Assembly: GCA_015698045.1 (NCBI GenBank)
Contig: BLAL01000160.1
Location: 434,001-498,000, forward strand
Length of the DNA stretch: 64,000 bases
DNA from: Rhizophagus clarus
Lineage: Eukaryota; Glomeromycota; Glomeromycetes; Glomerales; Glomeraceae
Reading direction: 5' to 3'
Shown here: positions 36,301 through 48,192 of the stretch, piece by piece
How positions within the stretch are numbered: position 1 is the first letter of the stretch
Layout of the letters: the number at the start of each line of letters is the position of its first letter
Made by a program: the position numbers and the translations under genes
Notes under the pieces: generated by a model
Database searches by the model: none
Told to the model about the DNA's origin: nothing
What the model saw: only the letters and a program-made list of their open reading frames with translations

Positions 36301-36433
36301 GTTTATTATCTTAACTGTTGTTAGTATAGTTAAAGGTATATAACTTTGTAACTTTTTCCTGAAATTTTACGAAAAAATTGATTTGTCGATCAATTACTAT
36401 GTTTTTTGAAAAATGCAGGAGAGAGTTTTTTTT

Positions 36434-38782
36434 GCGAGTAAGTTATTTATTTAGTTCTATTATTACATAATTATGTAATATTTACATATAACTTATACTA
36501 ACTAATTTTTTTATTGAAATTCTTAATAATATAGGTCGTAAGTGATTCATTCAATTCCATTATTAAATATTTGTAATATTATTTGCATATAATTTAAACT
36601 AACTAATTTCTTTATCTAAAAAATTATTTAATAATATAGGAAGTAGGTTATTTCTTTAATTCTATTATTACATATTTACATATAATTTAGGCTAACTTAT
36701 TTCTTTATTTAAAAAATGATTTGGTAATTTGTTTAGATAGTAAGTCATATTCTATTATTACATAATTATATAATATTTGCATATAATTTAAACTAACTAT
36801 TTTCTTAAAATTATTTAATAATATAGAGTGTAAGCTATTTATTTAATTCTAGTATTACATATTTGTATAATATTCACAGTTTAAACTAATTATTTAAAAA
36901 ATTATTTAATAATATAGTTGGTGAGTTGTTTATTTAATTCTATATTACATATTAATTTAAATTTAAACTAACTAATTTCTTTATTTAAAAAATTATTTTA
37001 TAATAGGATGTAAGTCATTTATTTAATTCTATTATTACTTATTTATATAATGTTTATATATAATTTAACTAATTAACTTCTTTATTTAAAAATTATTTAA
37101 TCATATAGGGAGTAAGTTATTATTACATATTTATATAATATTACATTATAATTTAAACTATAAATTAATTTTTTATTTAAAAATTATTTAATAATATAGC
37201 GAGTAAGTTATTTATTTAGTTCTATTATTATATATTTATATAATTAAACTAACAATTGCTTATTTAAAAAATTATTTAATAATATAGCGAGTAAGTTATT
37301 TATTTAGTTCTATTGTTATTACACATTTATATAATATTTACATATAATTTAAACTAACCAATTCCTTTATTTAAAAATTACTTAATAATATAGCAAGTAA
37401 ATTATTTATTTAGTTCTATTATTACGTATTTATGTAATATTTGCATATAATTTAAACTAAGTTCTTTATTTAAAAAATTATTTAATAATAGAGAGTAAGC
37501 TATTTACTTAATTCTATTATTAAATATTTATATAATATTTGCTTATAATTCTTTATTTAAAAAATTATTTAACATATACTAGGGAGTAAATTATTTATTT
37601 AATTCTATTATTGCATTGCGTATTCATATAATATTTATATATAATTTAAACTAACTAATCTCTTTGTTTAAAAATTATTTAATAATATAGCGAGTAAGTT
37701 ATTTATTTAATTCTATTATTATATATTTATATAATATTTGCAACTAGCTAATTTCTTTATTTAAAAAATTATTTAATAATATAGCGAGTAAGTTATTTAT
37801 TTATTCTATTATTATTCATATTTATATAATATTTACATATATTTTAAACTAATTTCTTTATTTAATAATAGGGAGTAGGTTATTTATTTAATTATGTTAT
37901 TACATATTTATATAATATTTAGATATAATTTAAACCAACTAATTCTTTATTAATAATATAGTTCATAAGTTTATTATTTAACTCTATTATTACATTATCG
38001 GCATATAATTTAAACTAACTAAATTCTTTATTTAAAAAATTATTAATAATATAGTTCGTAAGTTATTTATTTAATTCTATTATTAGCTATTTATATAATA
38101 TTTACATATAATATAAACTAACTATATTCTTTATTTAAAAAATTATTTGGTAATTAATCTTAGATGGTAATACATATATTCTATTAATTCATTAATTTAA
38201 ACTAACTAATTTCTTTATTTAAAAATTATTTTATTTTAGATGGTAAGTCATATTCTATTATTGCAAATTAATATAATATTTATAATTTTTAAAAACTAAC
38301 TAATTTCTTTATTTAAAAAATCATTAATTATATAGCGAGTAAGTTATTTATTTAATTCTATTATGATATTTATATAATACTTACTTAATAATTTAATTAA
38401 CTAATATCTTTATTTTAATTATGTAGTTCGTAAGTTATCTATTATTATATGTTACATAATATTGACATATAATTTAAACTAATTAATTTCTTTATTTAAA
38501 AATTATTTGGTGATTTACCTTAGACTCTTGTAAGCTAATATAATATTTATTTATAGCTTAATTAACCAAATTCGATCTTTATTTAAAAAATACTGTTGCT
38601 TTAGTTAGTAAGTATAAAATATAGATTATATATTATAAATATATTTATGCAACTAAAATTTATATTATTAAGTTTATTAAATTTCCAATTAAATTTTAGA
38701 GTAAGTCATCATACTACTTTTTTTTTAATTCTGAAATTCAATATAAATTTTAATATGTTTCAATTATTTAAACTACATGTAG
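36434..38782 (+). repeat. Ladder of intron-like units with 3-nt spacers, right part, ending at kinase exon
   Basis: Twenty-four junctions were read. Twenty-two have exactly 3 nt between the AG and the next donor, one has 6 (near 38526) and the last has 1 (near 38700). Examples: 36535-36537 GTC, several CGA, GGA and TTC, two ATG. Units are about 70-115 nt. The recurring body is TTATTTATTTAATTCTATTA, then ATATAATTTAAACTAACTAA, then AAAATTATTTAATAATATAG. Donors are nearly always GTAAGT, GTAAGC, GTAAAT, GTAGGT or GTGAGT, and one is lost (ATAAGT near 37974). The final acceptor (CATGTAG) opens the kinase exon at 38783. Confidence 0.85.
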
Positions 38783-39005
38783 ATTCGGAAAAAGTGAAAA
38801 TGCAATTTTAGATAAATTTATTGAAGAAAAAAGATTAAAATGATTTCCTTATGATCAATTTAAAAATGTTGAATATCTTGATAAAGGAGGATTTGGTACT
38901 ATATACAAGGCCATTTGGTCATCAGAAAGTGAAGAAGTAATAGTAGCTCTTAAATGTCTTAATAGTTTGAATGAAAATTTAGATGATTTTTTAAATGAAG
39001 TATAA

Positions 39006-41105
39006 CAGTCACCGGAAATGTCACATGCAGATCATTTTTATAATATATTAAATTTTGTGTAACATTGATTGTACCTCCTCATTTTGTAACCATTCGTTAA
39101 ATTTAAACTACTGCGTCTATGCAGATTATAAAATTGATAGTCCATCATGTGCTCTATCAATTTTTATCGTTAACTTTTTCTTTTCATAAAAAAATTTTTT
39201 TTTATACTTCACAGAATATACGTCTTAAAAATAAGCGTTTTTCAAGATCCAAGTTGTAATAAAAAGAAAATTAAATTTTTAACAACAAAGATATATGTAA
39301 ATTTACAAGAGGGAAAAGATTTTCTAAGGTTATAAAAGCGGCTAATTAGACGGTTTTTGCGTAAAAGGCAAAAAAATGATTTTTTACTATAATGTAAGAA
39401 CTTTTATAAAGCTAAACGCAATAAAAAGCAAAATAAAGCGCTTTTTTTTGGTAATTTCTTATGTTTATAACTCTTTATAATCCGCAAATATTGTTTTTAA
39501 ATTATATTTTCACCAATTTTTCTCTTTCCCTTTTTCTAGCGTTTAAAGGATAAGAATTATTAAAGTATTTTAAAAAAATTAATATTACACTTTCTTTTTT
39601 GGTGACTTGTAAGTGATAATTTTTCTTTATGTAGACTGCTTTAATTATATATTAAAATAATTGTTTTCTCACATAGATTGATTTTTTTAAAAAAAAAATT
39701 ATAGTATTGAATGGTAAATACATATATAAGGATATGTTGATTTGTTTATTACTGTATGCTTAGTTTAACTTTTATAATAAAAAAAAGGTAAATGGATTTT
39801 CTTAATGTGAAATTTTTTATTTTTTTAATGTAAAAAAATTTTTTTTTTTGTCAGCTAATTCATTTTTTTTAATGTAGGTTGATCAAAATATTTTTTTATT
39901 GATCCCTTGTTGTATCATACTGTATGTATATTTATCATGCAATTCCTAGAAATAAATTAAAATTTTATTGTAATTTACCACAAAATTTTTAATATTTAAT
40001 CAAAGAATTACTTTATGATACATTTGCTATATGGTTTCTTCTCCATATCCACTCCTTCTTCTTCCTTTCTCAAAAACATTAATCAACAGATGCATGAGCT
40101 TTCAAAATTTTCACTTTTAAAACTGAACATGGCTTGGAATTAATGTAATCATTGGTTTTTACCTTCGGATACATTGATCATGACATGAACTTATTTCTTG
40201 CTCATCCTTTAATCAAATCATCAGATTCTGATCCAGAAAAATTACTTTCTGTATCACTTATTATATTTTTATCATTTTCATCCAAGGTAATTTGTTGAGT
40301 AAACTGTTTAACCTTAGCGTGAATATTTGAAATCTAATTCAAATAAAGATTCATTCTTATTAGTATCCTCTATATCACAAGTTCTTATAATTACCATATA
40401 ACTCATTATGACCCACTAAATTTTCATATTTACCATAAAACTTCGTTTCTATCTACAAAATCTTTCTACAGATCCTTATATTCACTATAAATTTCGTCCT
40501 CACCTACCAAATATTCATCTAAATACTCGTATTCACTAATATATATTATTAAATAAATTGTTTAATAAATTTAACCCTAAAAAAAAGTTTGTTCTTTAAG
40601 TTTCAAGTAAGAAAAATACATATATTTTTGCTAGTATTAGTTTAAAGTTTTAATTTCTCACCATGTCTAGTAAATTCTAAAGTTTCTTTTACTTTTCGTT
40701 ACTTTTAATAGTAAAAAGTATGTCAACTTTCAAGTGAGATCCAAGTGAGGTAATAAATATTATACGAAAAATTATTTAATAAAATCATAGTAGAGGTCAA
40801 TATGCACGTCTTTTGTTATTTAAGTTTAAGCGCTATATTAAATAAATGCAGTGTTACATTAAACCTGTATTTTTTGATTTTCGCAAAATTTAGGCCGGCA
40901 TTATAAAATTGACCAGCATTACGAAAATTTTGGCCAGCATTATGAATTATTCATCGGCAAATTTAACCTGATTTAACTAATTTTGGCCAACTTTGATCAT
41001 ATATATGTATACTACTTTTAATGATGGTATTTCGCCACAATTTTTTTTTTACCGACCTTAATGAAAAAAATTTGCCTTTCTTTTTTGTGACATTTCCTAT
41101 GACTG
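39006..41105. mobile_element. 2.1-kb inverted-repeat element in kinase intron
   Basis: The left end CAGTCACCGGAAATGTCAC matches the reverse complement of 41087-41105 (CAGTCATAGGAAATGTCAC), 17 of 19 bases. ATAA flanks both sides (39002-39005, 41106-41109). Removing it leaves a normal intron of about 70-75 nt between GTATAA and TTGTAG. The interior has no credible ORF, so it is non-autonomous or decayed. It includes GGCC-GGCATTAT words near 40893 that are related to other dispersed sequence. Superfamily unclear. Confidence 0.65.
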
Positions 41106-41366
41106 ATAATAATATATATTTATTTTTTAGTAATTGTTGAATCATTTATACTGATAAGTTTTTTTTTTTTTGTAGTGGGACTGTCATGAAAAGTGTTTAA
41201 ATTCAAGTAGAATTGTTAATTTACATGGATTTACGAAAAATCCAGATACTTTGAATTATATGGTAATTATGGATTATGCAAATAAAGGTAATTTAAGAAA
41301 GAATTTAACAAAAATAATTGAAAATAATTGGAATCAAAAATTATTCATGTTATATAATATTATTAC

Positions 41367-41600
41367 AGGACCCCGAACAATATATAAATAGGTAACAAAT
41401 TTTTGGCAAAAATTTACTATTAGCTCTACGCATTTTTTCAGGGCCGGAATTATGATAATGTCAGTCAGTTACTAAATAAAGTAATATATTTCTGACCAAC
41501 GTTATCAAAAGTTATCTAAATAAGGAAAGATTTTCATAATTATTTTGGCCTATTCTACGCATTATTTTCTGTTACCTATTTCAGTATTGCTCGGGGTCCT
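41367..41600. mobile_element. 234-bp hAT-like MITE in kinase exon
   Basis: Ends AGGACCCCGA and TCGGGGTCCT belong to imperfect inverted repeats of about 31 bp that include AATAGGTAACA / TGTTACCTATT. The element is flanked by an 8-bp duplication ATTATTAC (41359-41366 and 41601-41608). An 8-bp duplication is characteristic of hAT-type integration. No coding capacity. Confidence 0.85.
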
Positions 41601-42823
41601 ATTATTACTGGCCTTCTTAATATACATGAACAAAATCTTATTCATTGTGATTTTCATGATGATAATATTTTAAATCATGAGGGTAATAAGAATATGAAAA
41701 ATACGGATACAATTTATATTAGTGATTTGGGATTATGTCAACCTGTAAAATCATTATTGAAAAAACATGATATTTATGAAGTTATTCCATTTATGGCACC
41801 TGAAGTTTTAAGAGGCAAACCATATACTTCAGCTAGCGACATATATAGTTTTTCTATGATTATGTGGGAATTTACATCTGGAATTTCACCATTTTATGAT
41901 AGAGCACATGATCTTCAACTCTGTTCAAGTATTTGTAGGGGTGAGCGACCTGAAATTATTGAAAATACCCCACAATGTTATGTAGATTTGATGAAAAAAT
42001 GTTGGGATGTGGATCCATTCAAAAAGCCACCTGCATTAGAAGTAAGACATATTATCGCAAACTGGATCTTTCGCTTTCATGATAATGAAAGTGAAGAATT
42101 AAAAAGCAATATTATGGAATTTATAAATGCACCAATTGGAAATAATATTCTTATAACTGAATCTCATCCACAAGCATGTTATAAAAGTCGCTTGCTTGAT
42201 TTTACTAGTAAAAATTTGAATGAAATTCTAGAAAATGGGGGCTTGTGTCATAAAGTTGATGATGAATCAAGTGAAGATTTGAATGAATCTGTAAAAAGCG
42301 ATTGTTTAGATTGTATAATTGACAATACAAAGTCATTAGGTATGTAATGTACATAAATAAAAGTAATTTTGCAAATTATTTTATACTAATTTATTTAATT
42401 ATTTTAGATATTGAAACTGACAAAAGTTAAGATTTATGTTTTTTTTCGGGATGTTTTTTTATTTTATTTTATTAGTATTATTTAAACACTAAGTCTAGAA
42501 TAGTAAACTATTTTACAAATGTCTTACTTGGTTTGTAATTTTTAAAAATAATTTCTTTACTTATAACTTAACCAAACGTTAAATATATGTATTTCTTTCT
42601 TTACTTGATAATTTAATTTAATGATAAAAGAATTATTTAAATTACAAACTAAGAATTTTGTAGAATATCTTACAACTCTAGCCTTATTAGTGTTTAAATA
42701 ATACCAAGTTTATTTTTATTTACAATATAATATGTTTATATTTTGAATTAAAAAAAAGTTTTAATATCTCTCTTCAGTTAATAATAAAAAATACTAAACT
42801 AGGGAACGGTTTCAGAACCGTTG

Positions 42824-42955
42824 TTAAGTCCGGAGCACAAATGTGATTAAATGAACCAATTACGCATCGACTCAATTTTTGAGCGGGCGGGCAGACGGAC
42901 ATTTTGTGAGACCTTTGCATAGAAATATATAGTCCTTCGTTACACTCCGGACTAA
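42824..42955. repeat. Inverted-ended repeat with TATA-like box, copy 2
   Basis: Starts TTAAGTCCGGAG, ends CTCCGGACTAATAAA, and shares AGTCCTTCGTTACACT and a TATATAGTCC block with 9451-9563. The middle has diverged. Confidence 0.5.
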
Positions 42956-43551
42956 TAAATAATATAAATGTATAAAACTATTCCTAACAGCAAAAAAGAA
43001 TTAGTTAAAGTTTTCAAGAATCAAACCCAGTATCTTACAACGGCCAGCCACGGTCAGTCATTGGTCGGTCATAACCAGTTAAGAGTCTTTGATCGATAGA
43101 TTATTTTGACTAACCGTTTTGCTAACCGACCGTTTAACCGACCGTTTAGCCAATCGTTCATATTAATAAATTTTTTAACGAATTTAATCAAAAAAAACAT
43201 TGGTTGACACTTTTTTTTGTTAACGAATTTAATCAAAAAAAATGGTAAATCTTTTTATTAACGAATAAAATGAAAAAAAAAGTTGTTTTTGATTTGACAG
43301 TAGAAATAGATTTGCAAATCTAAAGTATTATTATTACATCTATCAACTTACTAAATAGAATACAAAATTTGCATCTATTTTACTTTTTTACCTTTGTTTA
43401 TATTTCAAAAGTATTTGTTGGTAAATAACAAGTTCTGAAGTTTTAAATCATTTTCTTTTAATAAAATTTTCCACCATAAATTCTAAAGTAAAAATCAAAA
43501 AGCGTTTTTGTTAATAAAGCAACATTTTATAGTAGTTATTTAAACATCCTT

Positions 43552-43670
43552 TAGGGCAGTAACATATATTAGCTAATATTTTAGTGTGGGGTATGTAAAA
43601 ATCTTAGGTTACTCGATTTTTAATAATGGGATTTGTTGCATGTGATCTTACCCGGTTTCCACTGCCCTTA
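43552..43670. repeat. Candidate short inverted-ended element
   Basis: TTAGGGCAGT at the left and ACTGCCCTTA at the right are inverted with one mismatch. No target duplication is clear. Confidence 0.3.
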
Positions 43671-44218
43671 TTGTCTTTATGTTGTGTAATTATGAAAGCT
43701 GTATGTTTTTAAAAGTCATTACAACTAGTATCGTAAAAATTCAACGTGGAAAAGTACAATGCCTAAGAATCCAAGCGGTGAACTTAATCTCGCATATTAA
43801 AGTGAAAATCATCAGAGAAAATTAAATTAATACGTTCGTTTTTGCTACTGTGGTCATGGTTACAGATATATGATATACGTATTTCTTATCTCGTAAGTCT
43901 TATATCTGATATGTTTCTTCGTTATATCATTTGAATTTATTAAAATTGTAAAACATAAAAATGAAATTCTATCACAAATTCGATTCGAGTATAAACCATT
44001 TATATAGTACAATCACGTGATAAGCAAATTACAAATGATAAAGTAATTTTGGAAAGATCTACAAAATTGTTTAGTTAAACAAGGCAAAGTTTCGATTTGC
44101 AACACTTGCGTTACACAGTTTGCAGCCCAACGAATGAATATAAAAATAGGGTTCATATAGGTTGTTTTATTATTGCCACAGAACAATACACACACAAAAA
44201 AAAAAAAAAAAAAAAAAA

Positions 44219-46105
44219 ATGGATTTTCTAAATAACTTAATTTATGTCATAATTGGAATTTTATTTCAATTATTAGTTAAAGTTTATTCACAAATTCCAA
44301 CAATTAAACCAAATTTACGACAAGATCATACAGCTACATTAAGTGATAATGGATTATATATTTTAGGTGGATCTACTCCTGAAGGAAAAATACCAAATTA
44401 TCCATTTTTATATCTTGATGTTTCTATTCCTTTTGTTACCGATCAATTAAAATGGCATGATTTATCAAATTTGGTAAAAAATGATATTGTTCCACCACAT
44501 CAATATGCTTCAGCTATTAATGGGGGAGCAGATAATAAGACTTTATTCTTATATGGTGGTATGAGTTTAGAAAATAATTCAATGGCTCTAGTTTATACAC
44601 TAAATGATTTATCATGGAATATTCCTAATGTAAATGGTACCCCACCAAATGTAAAATTATTTATAACTCCTGTAATGGATGATAACGGACTAATATATTT
44701 ATTTGGTGGTTCATCTGATTCAAATGATTCAACTAATACAAGTGATATGTTTATCTTAAATTCAATAAATTTAAGTTGGAAAAATGGTAGTTCGATAAAT
44801 GCTCCTAGTCCAAGAGGGGAATATGGTGCTGTGTTTTTACCTGCAAACAAAAACATCATTTATATGGGTATGTAATTGTTATATTAAATTTTAAAAAAAT
44901 ATTAATTAGTTAATTTATGTCTATTTAATAGGTGGTCGTTCTGGTAATAATAAAGTGTTCCCATTAGATGTGGTATATATTATGTGAAATATTATGATCT
45001 TTACATTTGTTTATATATTAATTTTTTTTTATATATATACATAATATTAAGGTGTATTTGTATGATACAGTAAATAATATTTGGACTACAAGGGTAATAT
45101 TTTTTGTTATATATATTTATATATTTTTCAATCTATCGCATATAATAAGTCATGAATTCAAAATTTAGACAACTAGTGGACTAATACCTTCTGATAGGTT
45201 TGCATTTTCAAGTATTCTCGGTAAATAATTATTTATGTTTCATGAAATGATAAATAATGATTTTAATCCTTTTTTAATATTCAAAATTGACAGGATTGGA
45301 TGAACAAAGAATAATTATATTTGGGGGAAGGAATATAACTAATCTTCATAGTGAAGCGCTTTATGTTTTAGATTTAAATAATTATAATTGGTATATACCA
45401 TATTTTCCAGAACAAAGTTTAAATGCTCGTGCTTCGCACAAAGCAGTATTAATTGATAAGTATATGGTTATAACTTTTGGTAAATATAATATTTATTATT
45501 AAATTTATATATTTACATAAAATAATCTTTTGATTATATTTTATATAAATAAAGGTATAGGTTATAATCAGGGAGCTGAAAACGATATATTATTACTTGA
45601 TATTAGTAATAATAATGAATATGTTTGGACAACATCCTTTAATCCTATACAACCTTCGATACAAGTTAGTAATATAGTAATGGTAATTGGTGTAGTTCTA
45701 GGATCAGTTTTTGGTTCTGCTTTATTATTAGTTGGATGTTATTGTTTGCGTAATTGGTATAAAAATAAAAAAGAACAAAATGATGATATAACAACTCCTG
45801 AAGAAGAATATCCTCAGGAAATTTTACGAATTCCTGATGAAAAAAATACTCGATATCAAAATCAACAATCTATATTATCTTCTCAAATTCTTCCAATTTC
45901 AGGAAGTACTTCAAATTCTTTACAAAATAATGAAATGTTACAAGAAGTAAGAGAAGATAATGAAGATATACCAACTTCTGGAAAAAATCACCCTCAAGAA
46001 ATTTTACTTTTACAAATTCCAGGGGAAAATGATATTCGACATCAAAGTCAACAGACTACTCCAACCACTCAAATTCTTACAATTTCAGGAAATACTACAA
46101 AATAA
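44219..46105 (+). CDS. Kelch-repeat single-pass membrane protein B
   Basis: Exons 44219-44867, 44932-44972, 45052-45093, 45169-45220, 45294-45479 and 45555-46105 give 506 residues. The start is the ATG at 44219, immediately after an A-run of over 20 bases. The frame is open further upstream, but that part is only encoded poly-Lys. A hydrophobic signal segment comes first, then kelch strands (LYILGGST, FLYGGMS, YLFGGSS, IIFGGRN). One membrane span lies at about residues 363-386, and the long cytoplasmic tail contains two copies of a PQEIL..IP.E..R.Q.QQ unit. Introns lie at the same places as in the gene at 282-2108, and exons 2-4 have the same lengths, so the two are paralogues. Probably a surface or endomembrane propeller protein; the partner is unknown. 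Confidence 0.87.
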
Positions 46106-48192
46106 TGTAAAAAAATTAAAAATTAAGTTCAATAATTCAATATAATAATTATTAATAGAAGATTTATATAAGAGAAAATACTGTAATTATTGTTATGTGT
46201 TTTATTTTTCACACCAATAATTTTAAATATTCTTGAATTATCATGTACTATTGAAAATTAAATCATCTAAAATTATTATTTCATCATAGATTTCACAAAA
46301 AAAAATAATTTTCTTTATCCATTTTATTTTTCCTAAATTAATTTTAATTCAATCACTCTAATAATAGGGTTGGATCGATCTTAACAAATCCGGCCTTCCC
46401 GGGGACAGATTATAAAAAATTTAAATTTGTATCTAATATAAAAATGACATAATTGCATATTAAATTACATATTATTCATTTTAAAATATCAATACTTTCA
46501 TATTTTGGTATTTTGTAATATCAGTGTCAAATTTTAGTGCGACCACTGTGCGACCTTTGTTTCATTGTCGACCCAAATAAGATAAAAATTTAAGGACCGG
46601 TCAAAAGACCGGATCGGTCCAATACTAGTAAGACCGGTCAACCATACAACAATGGCATTTGTTTATGTAGATCACGAGGCTTATTATTGGTTCAATATTT
46701 CGGAGGAAAATCTCAAAGTTTAAATGACAAATCCAAATGTTAATGAGGAATTTGTAAATGAGGAGAGCTAGTATACTATCATATAATTCTAATGATAACT
46801 AATTTTATTTGTTAAATGTAGTGTAAATTTTATTTTAATCAATAAGTCATGTAAATTTTATATAAATTAATAAGTTCAGTATTCGAACTTGTGCTGTAAA
46901 CTAAATATTCGAAAAATATTTTTTTTTGTAAAAATTAATCTTCGAAAATATAAAAAATTCCGGTAATAATTTTTTCATAAAATTAGCCCGATCAAAAATT
47001 TTGTTAAATCACGTGACTGGATCGCCATGGCTAACGCCTATTTTTTTTTCTAATTAGTCTAATTAGGTTAAATTATTACGTTTTTTTTATTAATATTTTT
47101 CATGTATTGTAATTATTAATTAATGAGGTGAGGCAAATTTGACGTCACACTGCAAAAAAATTTTTTGTGTAACATAAGTACCCTTATTTAGTTAGTGAAA
47201 TTAATTCGAAATGGATGGAACTAAATGAACACATTTATTGCTAACCAATAGCAGCTTAGTCATAACTAATAATTGATGGCAAATTTTTATTTCAATTCAA
47301 TTTTGTAAAAATAAAATTGATTCATATTCAATTGAAGATTTTTACAATTAAATTGAGAGAATTTTCATTGTTATTCGATTGAATAAAATTTTCTTGAGAC
47401 TTTCTCCGCCATATTTAACTATTACCAGAAACTCATTATAACTTAGATAAGTTTATGATACATAATTTAGAATATTTTTAAATGCCTTTTTTCTTAGTGC
47501 AATAAGAATTTTTTCGTAAGGATCACATCATTTTAAAATATTCATTATAAATCAACTTTCCTTTAAAAATGTTTTTAAATTTCTTCATTATATCATTATT
47601 AGGAATTGTTATAGCGAAAATATTTATTTTTTATACAAATCAATCAACATAATCAGATTGTTCAAAATTTAAAATATCATGAAATTCTACTATATTTACA
47701 GTTATTTCCTAAAATAGAATTTATTTTTAATCTTCTTTTTATTTAACTTATATTTACTATTACTGTGACAAATCTTATAAAATTTGTAGCAAAAGTACGG
47801 CAAAAAAAAATAAATGAAAAAAATATTTTCTATTACACAAGATAAAATTTGTCTGAGTGAAACGAATAAATTGGAACATAATTTATTGTTTAACCTTTCT
47901 TAATAAACGATTTTAATAAGTTATATCTTTCATATAATAACTTATTTTTAAAAGTTATTGTAAAAAAGATTAATATAATAGAATAAGAGATATGTCATGA
48001 AAAAACCATGTAAAAGATGGTGATAAGCTCTTCTATTGTCGACAAATTGATATTATTTATATGGTTTTACGAATATTGTAAATATTATGTGTAGAATGCC
48101 AATATGAGTCATATGAGTCATATCACAACATATTTTCACGTACATATGGTTGTGCTAATCTGAAGAAACTTCTATAGCCAAAACTTTCCGTC
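46106..48192. other. Intergenic, no gene recognised
   Basis: AT-rich. A candidate inverted-ended element lies at 46365-46630. The rest shows no sustained frame. Confidence 0.4.
46365..46630. repeat. Candidate hAT-like short element
   Basis: TAGGGTTGGATCGATC near the left and GATCGGTCCAATACTA near the right are imperfect inverted repeats, with further GGACCGGTC/GACCGGATC palindromes inside. No target duplication could be read. Confidence 0.35.

Larger units (their letters stand above)
28856..36433 (-). mobile_element. Full-length LINE retrotransposon, minus strand
   Basis: A 19-bp target duplication (GCGAGTAAGTTATTTATTT) flanks the element at 28837-28855 and 36434-36452. The 3' end is a T-run on the plus strand (about 28856-28876), that is, a poly(A) tail on the minus strand. 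A short 5' leader precedes ORF1 (36300-34234), and an 8-nt gap separates it from ORF2 (34225-29078 with one internal stop). The 3' UTR is about 200 bp and contains an unusual GC-rich word near 29002. The element is visibly richer in G+C than its surroundings. Apart from one TGA it looks complete and recent. Confidence 0.92.
38783..42430 (+). pseudogene. TKL-type protein kinase, inactivated by nonsense codon and insertions
   Basis: Exons: 38783-38999 (P-loop GGFGTIYKA, Lys in VALKCL), 41176-41366 continued at 41609-42339, and 42408-42430. Other motifs are HCDFHDDN (HRD loop with Cys for Arg, Asp kept), SDLGLC (DLG) and MAPEVL, with APE-loop and C-lobe residues intact. Damage: TGA at 38841-38843 where the relative at 51209-54689 has Trp, and a 234-bp element in the second exon. 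Its removal with one duplication copy restores the frame exactly. The first intron is swollen by a 2.1 kb element. Phase-0 splice positions match the Sel1 kinase gene. The coding region upstream of 38783 would lie in the ladder of 3-nt exons. Recent loss is likely because the rest is undamaged. Confidence 0.85.
42431..44218. other. Intergenic with small repeats
   Basis: Holds the second 113-130-bp inverted-ended repeat, CCGACCGTTTA-type short repeats (43100-43155), three TTAACGAATTTAATCAAAAA-like units (43178-43270) and a candidate 119-bp inverted-ended element (43552-43670). No gene was seen. Confidence 0.4.

Noticed and set aside
38841..38843. TGA as a reassigned or recoded sense codon
   Set aside because: Intact genes in the window use TGG for Trp and are not interrupted by TGA. 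The TGAs fall only in pseudogenes and transposons.
44162..44218. Upstream extension of kelch B start
   Set aside because: The extra residues are encoded mainly by an A-run (poly-Lys). The ATG at 44219 gives a proper signal peptide, as in the paralogue.
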